Positions 1-9,579 are shown, counted from the stretch's first letter. The stretch is 64,000 nucleotides of DNA from Calothrix sp. PCC 7716 (GCF_019977735.1 NZ_AP025018.1:2728001-2792000), one strand, 5' to 3'. Translations and numbers: made by a program. Notes: a model not told the origin generated them from the letters alone.

Positions 1-116
1 TTTTTATTATTAAATGATTACAAATAATAACCTATGTGTTATAAAGAATACTACTAATTCTAACTGGGTAAGAATTAGGAATGTTTTTTAAAAAATTTAT
101 CATCACAAAGAAATAA

Positions 117-183
117 AGAAACCGGGTTTCTACCCAAAATCTTTATTTTTATTACAAGGTATCGGTAAAGAAACCCGGTTTCT
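117..183. repeat. Dispersed hairpin repeat (AGAAACCGGGTTTCT family), copy 1
   Basis: Two arms, AGAAACCGGGTTTCT at 117-131 and AGAAACCCGGTTTCT at 169-183, flank a T-rich spacer containing TTTTTATTACAA. Each arm is nearly palindromic and the arms also pair with each other. The same spacer word occurs in the copy at 26436-26499, so arms and spacer form one element. It lies just upstream of the gene at 210. The first 116 bases are AT-rich and show no recognisable gene. Confidence 0.85.
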
Positions 184-209
184 AAGATATTTCAAAATAG
201 GGGAATGGC

Positions 210-410
210 ATGTTAGCAGCGATTTTAACAGAAAACCAAATTTTGGCGCCGTCTAAAGTTTGTCAGTCATGTATGCTGGCAGATGCAAGTGGTCAACCGC
301 GTTGGCGCGAAGGACAACTGTACTGTGGTCGGGCTATTGATAAAATTACAGCAGAGCAGCCCGAACAGTATCAGTGTGCGATGGGGTTTCGCGTTGTTAA
401 AGTTGATTAA
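210..410 (+). CDS. Small Cys-rich conserved hypothetical protein (66 aa)
   Basis: A 66-residue soluble protein with four cysteines (C18, C21, C39, C55). The first two form a CxxC pair, which suggests but does not prove metal binding. The ATG is preceded by AGGGGA about 6 bases upstream, a good ribosome binding site that fixes the start. I recognise it only as the kind of short conserved protein found in filamentous cyanobacteria; no function is assigned. It converges on the glycosyltransferase gene with an 11-bp gap. Confidence 0.7.
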   Translation: MLAAILTENQILAPSKVCQSCMLADASGQPRWREGQLYCGRAIDKITAEQPEQYQCAMGFRVVKVD

Positions 411-421
411 AGTATTCTTGA

Positions 422-1810
422 TTACTCTGTTAGTGTTCGTTTAGAAACTGTTTTTGGTTTTCGAGTCACTTCATTTTCACTAACGGTATAAAATATAGGC
501 TCGTATCTTGGCTGAATCACAACTGGTTGGACTATTGGTTGAACGCTGTTATCAATAACTGCTTGAACAGCTGGGCTTGTGGCTGGCTCTGTAATTGCGT
601 AAAATAAGTTCTCGTATTGATTCAAGGCGTTATCAAACGAGTAGTTTTCTACTGCGTACTTTCGACTGTTGTAGCCAAGTGAGTTAACAAGTTCTGGCGC
701 CGAATATAATTGCAAAATAGAGTTGGCTAATGCGTCGGGGTCTTCTGGAGGAACGACAATACCACCACCACTACTAGATATTGCCTTTGCCGCTGTGCCT
801 GTATCGGGTACTGATGCTATAATGGCACGTCCACTTGCTAGCGCTACCTGAATTTTAGACGGCATATTGAACGAAATAACATTTTTCTTTTGTACCACCA
901 AGCTTACATCTGCGGCAGCTAACATTGTTGGTAACTTTTCACGTTTTTGAAATGGTAACAATATCACATTGTCGGCGCCGTATTTGTCGCATTCAAGTTG
1001 CAAACGCTGTAAACCTTTAGCTTCTCCAACAATTACTACAACAATATCACGGATGTGGCGCACCTGACTTGCGGCTTTGACGACAGTCTCTAAACCTTGA
1101 GTTAAAGCAATATTTCCTGAGTACATCACCACAAACTTTCCGTTAAGGTTGTGGGTATGACGAAATTCATTATCTTCTTTAGACAAGGAACGAATAAAAT
1201 TTACATCTACCCAATTGGGTATTTTGACCATTTTGTTGGCTGCAACGCCTTTTTGTAACAAATTATCAACGAATCCATCAGCAATGACGCTGATTTTGGT
1301 TGCAGTGCGGTAAGCAAATTTTTCCAGCGTCTGAAAAACTTTGATTAAATATTTGTTTTTGAGTAAACCAACGTGAATTGCAGCGTCTGGAAGAATATCT
1401 TGGAGGTTTAAAACTACTGGGCAACGGTTCCACCATCCTAATAAAGCAGCAGGGACACAGCAGGGGAGCGATGGTGAGGTAGTTAGTATAACCGAAGGGC
1501 GCCAGCCAGATAATGCTGGGACAAAACTGGTTAGTGCAAAACTAGCGTCGAGCAAAATACGGTCGAGTAAGTTTGGCTGAGGACGTATCCAAACGAAACT
1601 ACGTTGAATCTTAACGCCGTTCTTCTCTTCTGTAACAAAAAATTTACCACGATACTCTTTATAAATTTGACGCTGAGGGTAATTAGGCATTGCTGTAACT
1701 ACACGCACCTCGTGTCCACGCTTTACTAAACCCTCTGCTAGTTCTGTCATCAAGGGAGCAATACCAATGGGTTCGGGGTGATAGTTGTAAGAGTAAATTA
1801 AAATTCTCAT
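422..1810 (-). CDS. Glycosyltransferase family 4, WcaI-like
   Basis: Probable retaining GT-B glycosyltransferase for an extracellular or cell-surface polysaccharide. The N-terminus MRILIYSYNYHPEPIGIAPL is the typical Rossmann start of WcaI-like enzymes. The C-terminal donor-binding half contains YSGNIALTQGL and a VALASGRAIIA stretch. An upstream in-frame start (1855) would add 15 residues unlike the family, so I place the start at 1810; neither has a clear Shine-Dalgarno. The last 60 or so residues after the catalytic fold are Pro/Val/Gln-rich and not part of the enzyme core. The sugar-transferase gene next on the same strand suggests a shared role in exopolysaccharide synthesis, but more than 490 bp and a terminator separate them. 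Confidence 0.85.
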   Translation of the reverse strand: MRILIYSYNYHPEPIGIAPLMTELAEGLVKRGHEVRVVTAMPNYPQRQIYKEYRGKFFVTEEKNGVKIQRSFVWIRPQPNLLDRILLDASFALTSFVPALSGWRPSVILTTSPSLPCCVPAALLGWWNRCPVVLNLQDILPDAAIHVGLLKNKYLIKVFQTLEKFAYRTATKISVIADGFVDNLLQKGVAANKMVKIPNWVDVNFIRSLSKEDNEFRHTHNLNGKFVVMYSGNIALTQGLETVVKAASQVRHIRDIVVVIVGEAKGLQRLQLECDKYGADNVILLPFQKREKLPTMLAAADVSLVVQKKNVISFNMPSKIQVALASGRAIIASVPDTGTAAKAISSSGGGIVVPPEDPDALANSILQLYSAPELVNSLGYNSRKYAVENYSFDNALNQYENLFYAITEPATSPAVQAVIDNSVQPIVQPVVIQPRYEPIFYTVSENEVTRKPKTVSKRTLTE

Positions 1811-2253
1811 AAATATAGTAAGTTTGAACAGCCCTGGTCGGTGATTTAAAGGCAAGTTTTATTTTGTTATCGCTTACCTAAAAAACGCTGGTTACTATTA
1901 ATTTTCTCTTCAGAGTTTATTAATGTCCGTTTTTTTTCGTTGAAGATTGAGTAAACTTGAAGTCAACTCTTTACATAGTGCGTAATACTTTTTTTACTTG
2001 CGCTCATTTATTTTATGTTTACTTAGAATAATTTATCTCCGTGAATACCCTCGCTTTTAGAGGCGAAAATATTTATATAACTAACCTATACAAACATAAT
2101 ATTCAGTATTTACGCTTGTAATCGTTATTATTTAGTGTTTAAATTAGTAATTGCAAATTGCAAATCGAATCTAAATTATTGGTATTAACCGAGACAGCTT
2201 TAACAAATTCCCCCAATAACAAGCTAAAATGACTTTAAGGTTTCTACGTGAAA
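1811..2253. other. AT-rich intergenic region
   Basis: About 440 bases between the glycosyltransferase start and the hairpin behind the STAS/sugar-transferase gene. Very AT-rich with poly-T and poly-A tracts. No open frame, RNA gene or clear promoter box could be supported. The promoter of the glycosyltransferase must lie here. Confidence 0.5.
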
Positions 2254-2286
2254 AAAAACCTGGTTTCTTCAAGAAACCAGGTTTTT
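2254..2286 (-). terminator. Rho-independent terminator of the STAS/sugar-transferase gene
   Basis: A perfect 16-bp stem: 2254-2269 pairs with 2271-2286 around a single base. On the minus strand it is followed by a run of eight T. It starts 20 bases after the stop codon at 2307. The stem contains CCTGGTTTCTT, a variant of the AAACCGGGTTTCT repeat family, so a family member appears to serve as terminator here. Confidence 0.8.
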
Positions 2287-2306
2287 GAGTGATGATTAGT
2301 TGTATT

Positions 2307-3305
2307 TTAGACGGCGCCGCTGTTTTTCTTGAACAAAATTGTGATGGTTCTGAAAATCAGCTTGAGGTCGTATAGCAAAGTCCAATTCTTCTGGTATTGC
2401 AAATCAAGACGAATTACATCCTCGAAACTGCGTATACTAGAGCGACCGTTTACTTGCCACTCTCCAGTCATCCCTGGTTTCACGTCTAAACGTTGCCATT
2501 CGGGCACTTCGTAACGCGCAACTTCATCGGGTGTAGGAGGTCTAGTACCAACCAAACTCATTTCGCCTTTGAGTACATTTAAAAATTGTGGCAGTTCGTC
2601 AAGCGAAGTGCGTCGTAAAAAACGTCCAACTCTTGTGACTCGCGGGTCGTTATCAATTTTAAAAAATGCACCTTGGACTTGGTTTTGCTTTAGTAGTTCA
2701 GCCTTTTTGGCTTCTGCATCAACGCACATCGAACGAAATTTCCACATTCGGAAATGTTTACCCATCCAACCACAGCGCGTTTGAGCAAAGAAAATTGGAC
2801 CTGGGTCATCGATTTGGATAGCAATTATAATTGGAATTGCCAAGATAGCGGTAATTACCAAACCTACAACAGCTCCAACGATATCGATAAAGCGCTTCAT
2901 CCAAGATTTGACGCTTAGATGAGTTGTGGGTAAGTTTTCTTCTAACTGATCTACTCGCGATACAGGTTCGGACTTTGATTCAATTGGGAAAACTTGATCT
3001 AATCCGGTCAAATTTAATACTGCCATCACCTGTGGTGTGACATTCCGCAACGTCATCGAAATTCCTTGTTGTTGAGCAATTTTGAAATTACTCACCAAAG
3101 CACCTAACCCACTACTATCCATAAAAATAGTATTGTCAAAAGCAATAATAATTTGTTTCAATACGTTATCTTTTTGGGTTAGGTCTTGGCAGGTTTGCTT
3201 GAAAGCTATAGCTTCAAGTACGCTCAACCTTGTAGGAACCTGAACTATTGCCGTATCCGCTTGGTATTTAACGGAAAAATCTGCCTCTGTGGGTTGGCTA
3301 GTCAT
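2307..3305 (-). CDS. STAS-domain/bacterial sugar transferase fusion (polyprenyl-P sugar-1-P transferase)
   Basis: Predicted to load the first sugar phosphate onto a polyprenyl phosphate lipid at the membrane, initiating exopolysaccharide synthesis. Residues 1-110 form an anti-sigma-antagonist (STAS) domain with the phospho-acceptor motif DSSGLGAL at 63-70. Residues 133-330 are a PF02397 sugar transferase: one membrane helix (about 141-165), QTRCGWMGKHFRMWKFRSM at 175-193, and SLDELPQFLNVLKGEMSLVG at 234-253, including the conserved D-E pair and the trailing R-P. The STAS fusion implies that activity is switched by phosphorylation or partner binding (inference). Length 332 aa; start ATG at 3305. 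Confidence 0.9.
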   Translation of the reverse strand: MTSQPTEADFSVKYQADTAIVQVPTRLSVLEAIAFKQTCQDLTQKDNVLKQIIIAFDNTIFMDSSGLGALVSNFKIAQQQGISMTLRNVTPQVMAVLNLTGLDQVFPIESKSEPVSRVDQLEENLPTTHLSVKSWMKRFIDIVGAVVGLVITAILAIPIIIAIQIDDPGPIFFAQTRCGWMGKHFRMWKFRSMCVDAEAKKAELLKQNQVQGAFFKIDNDPRVTRVGRFLRRTSLDELPQFLNVLKGEMSLVGTRPPTPDEVARYEVPEWQRLDVKPGMTGEWQVNGRSSIRSFEDVIRLDLQYQKNWTLLYDLKLIFRTITILFKKNSGAV

Positions 3306-3602
3306 GAAACTTTGTACTGAAACTTGCTGTAATTATTAATTTTCCTAAACATGATTATGTTGTAATAAATACTTTACCGTTCTTAGTGTACTTAATATAT
3401 AACTACTACGATGGCATCATAATCATTCGTTCACATGCTCTTGTCTCTAACTATAGTTTTTTTACTATGGCGCCTCCTGTACTTAAAGAAAGGTTGATGT
3501 AGTTTTGCTCAAAGTTAAAACATATTCAGTACTACAATGTCAATTTTATTACAGTCTTATCTTAGCTGTGTTTTTAGTCACGTTCTTTGATATATCGATA
3601 GT
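3306..3602. other. Divergent intergenic region (STAS gene / queE)
   Basis: About 300 bases holding the promoters of two divergent genes. AT-rich; one GGCGCC at 3469. No confident promoter boxes or operator symmetry were found. Confidence 0.4.
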
Positions 3603-4406
3603 ATGACCGCAAAAACAACTGTCACAACTGCTACAACTAATGCACGCTTAGTTGAGGTGTTTTCAGCCATCCAAGGGGAAGGACTAAACGTTGGAACTCG
3701 TCAGATTTTTATCCGGTTCGCACTTTGTGACCTGCGCTGTCACTTTTGCGACAGCTCCAATACATGGAATGCACCAACAACATGTAGAATTGAACGCTAC
3801 CCTGGTTTACGCGATTTTGAAGTATATTCAAACCCTGTAACATTATCTATGTTAGTCGAATGGGTTGAGCGACAAAATATACCTCAGCTACACGATAGCA
3901 TTAGCTTGACAGGTGGCGAACCACTTCTTCATGCCTCTTTCCTTGTTGAATTTTTACCGCAAGTCCGTAGTGCCACTAAATTACCCATATATTTAGAGAC
4001 TGGTGGACATCGAAGCGAACAACTCGCAATGGTGTTACCGTATCTTGACTCAGTGGGTATGGATTTTAAACTTGAAAGCGTCAGTGGTGAAAAGCGTTTA
4101 GTAGAACACGCGCGCTTTTTACAAATATGTCACGATTCACAAGTAGAAGTTTTTGTCAAGATTATTGTTTCAAGTTCGACAGATGTAGAGGAGTTAAAGC
4201 AAGCAGCGCAAATAGTCGCGGACATAAATCCATCAATTCCAATATTTTTGCAGCCTGTAACACCTTTAATATCGCCAACACATGCCGAAAAAGAAATAAT
4301 GGCGCCTTCCCCCGACCAAGTTTTGGTATGGCAAGCCATGATGAAGCGAATAGTTAAGCATGTGCGAGTAGTTCCTCAAACCCATAAGATGTTAAACCAG
4401 TTGTAA
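3603..4406 (+). CDS. queE: 7-carboxy-7-deazaguanine synthase (radical SAM)
   Basis: QueE contracts 6-carboxytetrahydropterin to 7-carboxy-7-deazaguanine, the committed step to queuosine and other 7-deazapurines. The radical SAM cluster motif CDLRCHFC gives C42, C46 and C49, in the CX3CX2C spacing. The substrate segment VFSAIQGEGLNVG lies at 19-31 and LTGGEPLL near 103-110, both characteristic of QueE. Length 267 aa. No other queuosine genes are in the window, so the gene is isolated as often happens in cyanobacteria. Confidence 0.93.
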   Translation: MTAKTTVTTATTNARLVEVFSAIQGEGLNVGTRQIFIRFALCDLRCHFCDSSNTWNAPTTCRIERYPGLRDFEVYSNPVTLSMLVEWVERQNIPQLHDSISLTGGEPLLHASFLVEFLPQVRSATKLPIYLETGGHRSEQLAMVLPYLDSVGMDFKLESVSGEKRLVEHARFLQICHDSQVEVFVKIIVSSSTDVEELKQAAQIVADINPSIPIFLQPVTPLISPTHAEKEIMAPSPDQVLVWQAMMKRIVKHVRVVPQTHKMLNQL

Positions 4407-4510
4407 AGCTAGATTTACTCGATATCGAGCGAATTTTCCATATTGTAGAGACTTTCTCGCTAAGTCTCTACAGCTTTACAGTATTTTCAAAACAACAGCA
4501 CAAAACTTTT

Positions 4511-4570
4511 GTAGACGTGATATTTGTAGACGTGATGAATCACGTCTCTACTGATTAATCACGTCTTTAC
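4511..4570. repeat. GTAGAGACG-family palindromic repeats
   Basis: Overlapping copies of GTAGACGTGAT...ATCACGTCTCTAC. Another weaker inverted copy lies at 4446-4471 (GTAGAGACT...AGTCTCTAC). The 3' end of this cluster overlaps the TAA stop of the DUF3318 gene (4567-4569). Related copies are at 5283, 19081, 48391, 48643, 58893 and 63727. Confidence 0.85.
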
Positions 4571-5211
4571 ATATCATCATCGGCGCTTCTGGGAGATTTG
4601 CCACGAACTTTGTTGGCACTGCGTTTTAGTGCTGAAAGACGCGCTTCATATTTAGAGCGTTCACGCTTACTGTTGGTGGTATCAATCAAAGTTTTTAGGG
4701 CACTACCAAGACTTTTATAAGCGTTGGGAAGAGTGTAACCGAAACGCTGTGCAAGTCCAATTGCCTTTTCATCTGCTTCAATTAGTTCGCGTGCGATTTT
4801 TTCGCCACTATTTTTTTGATACAGGCGCCATCCAGAAACACCGCATAATGCTAAAGCGAGGATTAATAATAATCCATCTTGTACCCAAAGTTCACCAACG
4901 GCGCCACCTAAACCAATAGCAAGTGCCGCCATTTCCCATCCATCTTTGGGAATAGTATCATTTTGAACGCGAGCGACTTCATGCCAGAATAACAAGTTGC
5001 GCTGGTCGATAGCGAGAGAGTCCCATTTCACCAAATCGATTTGAATTTCAACTTGGTCTTTACCAATTTCTTCGCATCTAACAAGGGGTGGATTGACTTC
5101 TGTCGTTCCTTCTACCGTAACCCAGCTTTGTAATTCAGGTGGCAATAAACCTTTTAATCGACGTAATTCGCTCATTTCTGCCTTCGCAGAAGAGGTTGCA
5201 TAGGATGTCAT
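4567..5211 (-). CDS. DUF3318 family membrane protein
   Basis: A 214-residue protein matching the cyanobacterial DUF3318 family from memory. It has a soluble N-terminal half (to about residue 88), two adjacent hydrophobic helices near 92-108 and 112-130, then a basic, helix-rich C-terminus with Lys/Arg/Ser-rich tail. The segment LLFWHEVARVQ resembles a metalloprotease-like HE helix, but no second metal-binding motif is visible, so no enzymatic role is claimed. ATG at 5211. Its stop codon lies inside a palindromic repeat. Confidence 0.85.
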   Translation of the reverse strand: MTSYATSSAKAEMSELRRLKGLLPPELQSWVTVEGTTEVNPPLVRCEEIGKDQVEIQIDLVKWDSLAIDQRNLLFWHEVARVQNDTIPKDGWEMAALAIGLGGAVGELWVQDGLLLILALALCGVSGWRLYQKNSGEKIARELIEADEKAIGLAQRFGYTLPNAYKSLGSALKTLIDTTNSKRERSKYEARLSALKRSANKVRGKSPRSADDDM

Positions 5212-5282
5212 ATATCCAGCCCCAGAATAAATCAGTACAATAGAGTATCACTTTGGAGTATAGCTATTTTAAAACGATTTAT

Positions 5283-5327
5283 GTAGAGACGTTACATATG
5301 TACAGACGCGACATGTCGCGTCTCTAC
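5283..5327. repeat. GTAGAGACG-family palindrome upstream of uvrC
   Basis: GTAGAGACGTTACATATGTA followed by a near-perfect palindrome AGACGCGACATGTCGCGTCT (5304-5323). It lies in the divergent spacer between DUF3318 and uvrC. Confidence 0.8.
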
Positions 5328-5416
5328 ACACATGATTGGGTAGTATCGCTATACCCCATAGTTCATCAAAAAATTAAAATATATATAGATATATTATAAA
5401 ATAACCATTTTTAACT

Positions 5417-7297
5417 GTGACAATATCTGGTAAAGTATTACCGCTCGTAAAAGACCCCGAACGGTTAGAAAATCGCCTCAAAGAAATTCCCCCACAACCT
5501 GGGGTATATTTCATGCGTGATGCTAGTGACCGCATTATGTACATTGGTAAGTCTCGAAAGCTGCGGTCTAGAGTTCGTTCTTATTTTCGTGACTCGCAAC
5601 GTTTGACTGAGCGCATTGCGACAATGGTTAAGCAAGTGACTGATATTGAGTTTATTGTCACCGATACAGAAACCGAAGCACTCGCGCTTGAAGCAAACTT
5701 AATTAAGCAGCATTTGCCTTATTTTAATGTTCTGCTCAAAGACGATAAAAAGTATCCATACGTATGTATTACTTGGTCAGAAGATTATCCGCGTATTTTT
5801 ATCACACGCAAACGACAGCTTGGTAAAGGGAAAGATAAATTTTATGGCCCTTATACAGATTCGCGGTTGTTAAGAGAGATATTACGCATTTGTAAGCGTA
5901 TTTTTCCGTTACGTCAACGTCCGCAACCTTTATTTAAAGACCGTCCTTGTTTGAATTACGATTTAGGTCGTTGTCCTGGGGTATGTCAAAAACTTGAGAC
6001 TCCCGAAGAATATCGTAAGACAGTGCAAAAAGTCGCGATGGTGTTTCAAGGACGTGGGCAAGAGTTGGTAGATATATTAACTGAGGCGATGTGTAAGCAA
6101 GCAGAAGCGTTAAACTTTGAATCTGCTGCACGTTATCGTGACCAAATCAATGGGTTAAAGTCGTTAACAGCAGACCAAAAGGTATCGCTTCCCGATGATA
6201 CTGTTTCGCGTGATGCCATTGCTTTGGCAAAAAATGATAATCATGCTTGTATTCAATTATTCCAGATTCGTGCAGGTCAGCTTGTCGGGCGCCTAGCATT
6301 TGTTGCGGATGGAAGTGCAGAACCAGGAGCTATAATACAACGGGTGTTAGAAGAACATTATCAAACTGCTGATGATGTAGAAATTCCTGCCGAAATATTG
6401 GTACAGCACGAGTTACCCGATACTGATATATTGGCTGCGGCTTTAAGTCAACGTAAAGGTCGTAAAGTTACTATTGTGGCGCCACAACGTCAACTCAAAG
6501 CAGAATTACTCGATATGGTAGAGCGTAATGCTCAGTACGAGTTAGAACGAATGCAGAAGTTGGGTGACCGTAATTCGGAGGCAATGCAAGATTTAGCGGC
6601 AATAATAGACTTACCCGACTTACCCCACCGCATCGAAGGTTACGATATTTCCCATATTCAGGGTTCTAATGCAGTTGCTTCGCAGGTTGTATTTATCGAT
6701 GGTTTACCTGCAAAACAGCATTACCGTCATTACAAAATTAAAAATCCTACAGTTACAGCAGGTCACTCAGATGACTTTGCCTCACTTGCGGAGGTTATAC
6801 AACGAAGATTTCGTAAATTTATCGAAGACCCACAGTTACAGCGTTTAGGAAATCCTGATTTTCCTGACTTAGTAATGATAGATGGTGGTAAAGGACAACT
6901 TTCTGCCGTTGTCGCTGTTTTAGAAGAAATGAATTTAATGGAAGATGTGCGTGTTGTCAGTTTGGCGAAAAAGCGTGAAGAAATCTTTTTACCTGGCGCC
7001 AGTTTACCAGTAGAAACCGACGCAGAACAACCAGGAGTGCAACTTTTACGACGCTTACGCGATGAAGCACACCGTTTTGCCGTTACCTTTCACCGTCAAC
7101 AACGAAGTGATAAACTGAAGCGGTCACGTTTAGACGAAATACCAGGTTTAGGAAGTCACCGTCAAAAACAACTGTTGGCTCACTTCCGCTCGGTAGATTA
7201 TATTCGTTTAGCAACACCAGCACAACTCGGTGAAGTTCCAGGTATTGGCCCGCGTTTAGCTCAAGAAATTTACGATTATTTCCACCCGTCAAACTGA
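5417..7297 (+). CDS. uvrC: Excinuclease ABC subunit C
   Basis: UvrC makes both incisions in nucleotide excision repair in complex with UvrB. GIY-YIG nuclease domain about 26-105 ([20 protein letters not shown]), Cys-containing segment [18 protein letters not shown] near 178-195, UVR/UvrB-binding helix near 208-243, UvrC RNase H-like domain about 380-545 ([23 protein letters not shown]), and tandem helix-hairpin-helix at 570-622 ([29 protein letters not shown]). 626 aa, normal length. The start is GTG at 5417; no strong Shine-Dalgarno is visible. No uvrA or uvrB nearby. Confidence 0.97.
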   Translation: MTISGKVLPLVKDPERLENRLKEIPPQPGVYFMRDASDRIMYIGKSRKLRSRVRSYFRDSQRLTERIATMVKQVTDIEFIVTDTETEALALEANLIKQHLPYFNVLLKDDKKYPYVCITWSEDYPRIFITRKRQLGKGKDKFYGPYTDSRLLREILRICKRIFPLRQRPQPLFKDRPCLNYDLGRCPGVCQKLETPEEYRKTVQKVAMVFQGRGQELVDILTEAMCKQAEALNFESAARYRDQINGLKSLTADQKVSLPDDTVSRDAIALAKNDNHACIQLFQIRAGQLVGRLAFVADGSAEPGAIIQRVLEEHYQTADDVEIPAEILVQHELPDTDILAAALSQRKGRKVTIVAPQRQLKAELLDMVERNAQYELERMQKLGDRNSEAMQDLAAIIDLPDLPHRIEGYDISHIQGSNAVASQVVFIDGLPAKQHYRHYKIKNPTVTAGHSDDFASLAEVIQRRFRKFIEDPQLQRLGNPDFPDLVMIDGGKGQLSAVVAVLEEMNLMEDVRVVSLAKKREEIFLPGASLPVETDAEQPGVQLLRRLRDEAHRFAVTFHRQQRSDKLKRSRLDEIPGLGSHRQKQLLAHFRSVDYIRLATPAQLGEVPGIGPRLAQEIYDYFHPSN

Positions 7298-8290
7298 TGG
7301 ATAGTATTTAAAAATGCAGCTTCTACAAAAGAAATGATGGGTAATTGACAGGAGCGAAAATTCCACTCTCGATTACCCATTACCGATTACCCATTACCCA
7401 TTACCAACCACTACCTTAGCAAATCTCTCAAAGACTGTTAATGTCTAACATTGGAATTTTTGATTAAATTTTCTTACAAAATAATATTTTTACTCATAAT
7501 TAACAAAATATTAATTAATTATTAAGTTTTGTATAGTCGCATCGATAAAATATACCTATGTAAAGCTTGCTTTTTTAAGTTTATTAAAAATTTCTGTACT
7601 GATTTTTACAATATTTTAGCTTTTTAACGCATAATGATTCTTTCTTGTAAAGTATTGAAGCTTTCAGTACGTATTTCAAGTCAGAATCTCTTTTTTTGTG
7701 AAAATAGTCCCAATATCTCGCATGTCAGCTGTGCAAACTGGATAAATAGTAAACTTTGATACCAAATATGAGTTGTTTTTTTAACTAAACTCATATAAAG
7801 TGTAGTGTTTTACAGATAGAGGTGCGATTGAAAATAGGTTGTTCTCAAGGGTTACGCATTAGGGATCATTGTAAACGCTTTGAGGTAACAAGTAAAAATA
7901 ATTAGCTAATATGTCTGAAGTTATATAGGCAATTGTAATTTTATTGAGCATAATAGAAAAACATATCTATAAGTTTTACAGAAGGCAGGTATCAGGAAAA
8001 CAGTTGGCGCCGATTGTGTATTTATGTAAAGCGACTTGCGTTGATTGACTTGTTTCAATGCAATAGCTGAAGAAACTAATTTGAAAGCTAGGTAAGTTAG
8101 GGTAAATTGCTGACTTGTTTATTGAGAAGTAATCCTATTAACTTAGTTAATTTTATGAATACGACTTAGATAATAAAACTCGATAAATAGAATCTAATTA
8201 CGTGCTTACTTTACGTAATTGCTTGCCTGAAAACTACCGAATTTGTAAAACTGTAAGAAACTAAAACGATTATTAAAAGGGGCAATAACA
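7298..8290. other. Long AT-rich spacer with short direct repeats
   Basis: Nearly 1 kb without a convincing gene. Bases 7366-7405 carry direct repeats of the word ATTACCCATTACC. From about 7440 the DNA is strongly AT-rich and its six frames are broken. One GGCGCC lies at 8006. A strong ribosome binding site AAAAGGGG at 8275-8282 belongs to the small gene at 8291. A long leader or small RNA is possible but cannot be supported from the sequence. Confidence 0.5.
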
Positions 8291-8470
8291 GTGCAAATTA
8301 TACAAAAAATACGCTGTCCTAACTGCGGTAGTGAAGGTGAAAGACATTATATTTCAGAAAGTCAAATACAAAGGACGCAGTGTCCAGCTTGTGATTATTT
8401 AATGATTATTTGTACTCGTACAGGCAGAGTCATAGAAGCTTACGCTCCAGGAATTCCATCATGTAAGTAA
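8291..8470 (+). CDS. Small zinc-ribbon protein (59 aa)
   Basis: A short gene starting with GTG at 8291, 8 bases after AAAAGGGG, and ending TAA at 8470. The product begins MQIIQKIRCPNCGSEGERHY and carries two CxxC pairs (CPNC at 9-12, CPAC at 32-35), a classic zinc ribbon, then a GRVIEAYAPGIPS tail. I recognise this as a widely conserved cyanobacterial protein, in some databases mislabelled as a PriA fragment; it lacks any helicase domain. Function unknown; nucleic-acid or protein contact through the ribbon is plausible. A hairpin repeat begins 2 bases after the stop. Confidence 0.82.
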   Translation: MQIIQKIRCPNCGSEGERHYISESQIQRTQCPACDYLMIICTRTGRVIEAYAPGIPSCK

Positions 8471-8471
8471 A

Positions 8472-8505
8472 AGAAACCGGGTTTCTCTCAAAAAACCCGG
8501 TTTCT
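8472..8505. repeat. AAACCGGGTTTCT hairpin repeat, copy 3
   Basis: AGAAACCGGGTTTCT (8472-8486) and AAACCCGGTTTCT (8493-8505) form a compact hairpin directly after the stop codon at 8470. It could act as a transcription terminator, though no T-run follows. Confidence 0.8.
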
Positions 8506-8656
8506 AGGATTCTATATATATCCCCAAAGAAAGAGTGACTTTCCTTCAAAGGCAAGATGTAACAGAAGCAGGTATTCAATCATTATTACCTTTGTAAGAC
8601 TTGTGCTGGAGCGTAAGTGCAGCGCATAAAGCTTTTTAGGGTAGTGGAATGTTGTG

Positions 8657-9148
8657 ATGAGCAAAATAATTACACAAAATAAAAAAGCCTCGTTACCGAT
8701 AGCGGTTTTTCTTTCAGCTTTATTAGCAGCACCCGTGTTACACGGTTGTGGTGGTGGAACACGAACCGAAGCTCCTCCTGTAAATGATGCAGCAGGTAGA
8801 CAGGTAAATTATCCAACCAATGCGAACCAACAAGCTCAAAAGAAACCAGGACTTTCAAACCGCAATAAAGTATTAATTACCTTAGCAGGCGCCGCAGCAC
8901 TTTACTATCTCTACAACCAGCGCAAAAATGCTAAAGGTGACGGGGCACAGGGAAAATATTATCTTTCTAAAAATGGAAGAGTTTATTATCGTGATGCTCA
9001 AGGTCGTCCAGTATGGGTAACACCACCATCTGAAGGTATTCAAGTACCAGCTTCTGAAGCAGAAAGATACCGTGATTTTCAAGGATACAACGGACGCTCT
9101 ACAGGACGTGATTTGAGAGAACTGGCGCCACAAGGGTCTACGTTTTAA
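8657..9148 (+). CDS. Membrane-anchored conserved hypothetical protein
   Basis: About 163 residues. The N-terminus has a basic stretch then a hydrophobic segment ending ALLAAPVLHGCGGG. The LHGC site resembles a lipobox but has an unusual His at -2, so lipoprotein processing is uncertain. A second hydrophobic helix (KVLITLAGAAALYYLYNQR) lies near 71-89, followed by a basic, Tyr/Gly-rich exposed region with YYLSKNGRVYYRDAQGRPVW. GTG at 8654 and ATG at 8657 are adjacent; I chose ATG. The next gene follows 38 bases later and is probably cotranscribed. I do not recognise a function. Confidence 0.75.
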   Translation: MSKIITQNKKASLPIAVFLSALLAAPVLHGCGGGTRTEAPPVNDAAGRQVNYPTNANQQAQKKPGLSNRNKVLITLAGAAALYYLYNQRKNAKGDGAQGKYYLSKNGRVYYRDAQGRPVWVTPPSEGIQVPASEAERYRDFQGYNGRSTGRDLRELAPQGSTF

Positions 9149-9186
9149 CTAAAGTTTTTAAGGCTAATTTAATAAGGAGAGAAATT

Positions 9187-9579
9187 ATGGTAGGCGATTT
9201 TTTCCGCAAAGCGAAAGATTTTTTAGCAAGCGGTGTTGAAAGCGACCGCGATGAAGAACGTGATTACCGTGAAAACGTTCGTCCAGCTAGTGAAGACCCA
9301 TACGGAGACCCTGCCGACCAACAATATTATGGCGAGCGCGCGGGTTACGAACAATATGGAGACGTTCGTCCAGCTAGTGAAGACCCGTATGGAGACCCTG
9401 CCGACCAATATGGCAGTGCAGGTTATGGTCAATATGCTGATATTCGTCCAGCTAGTGAAGACCCGTATGGAGACCCTGCCGACCAATATGGCAGTGCTGG
9501 TTACGGTCAATATGGAGATGTTCGTCCAGCGAGTGAAGACCCGTATGGCGACCCTGCCGATGAAGAAGGCTATCGATAA
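9187..9579 (+). CDS. Acidic tandem-repeat protein with four RPASEDPYGDPAD motifs
   Basis: 130 residues; ribosome binding site AAGGAGAG 6 bases before ATG. A short amphipathic head (MVGDFFRKAKDFLASGVES) is followed by four copies of (V/I)RPASEDPYGDPAD separated by Gly/Tyr/Gln linkers such as QYGSAGYGQYGD. The repeats start at nucleotides 9277, 9364, 9442 and 9520, spacings of 87, 78 and 78 bp, so the last units expanded by in-frame 78-bp duplication. Predicted intrinsically disordered, very acidic, rich in Tyr and Pro. Function unknown; a scaffold or condensate-forming role is only a guess. Probably in one transcript with the membrane protein upstream. Confidence 0.8.
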   Translation: MVGDFFRKAKDFLASGVESDRDEERDYRENVRPASEDPYGDPADQQYYGERAGYEQYGDVRPASEDPYGDPADQYGSAGYGQYADIRPASEDPYGDPADQYGSAGYGQYGDVRPASEDPYGDPADEEGYR

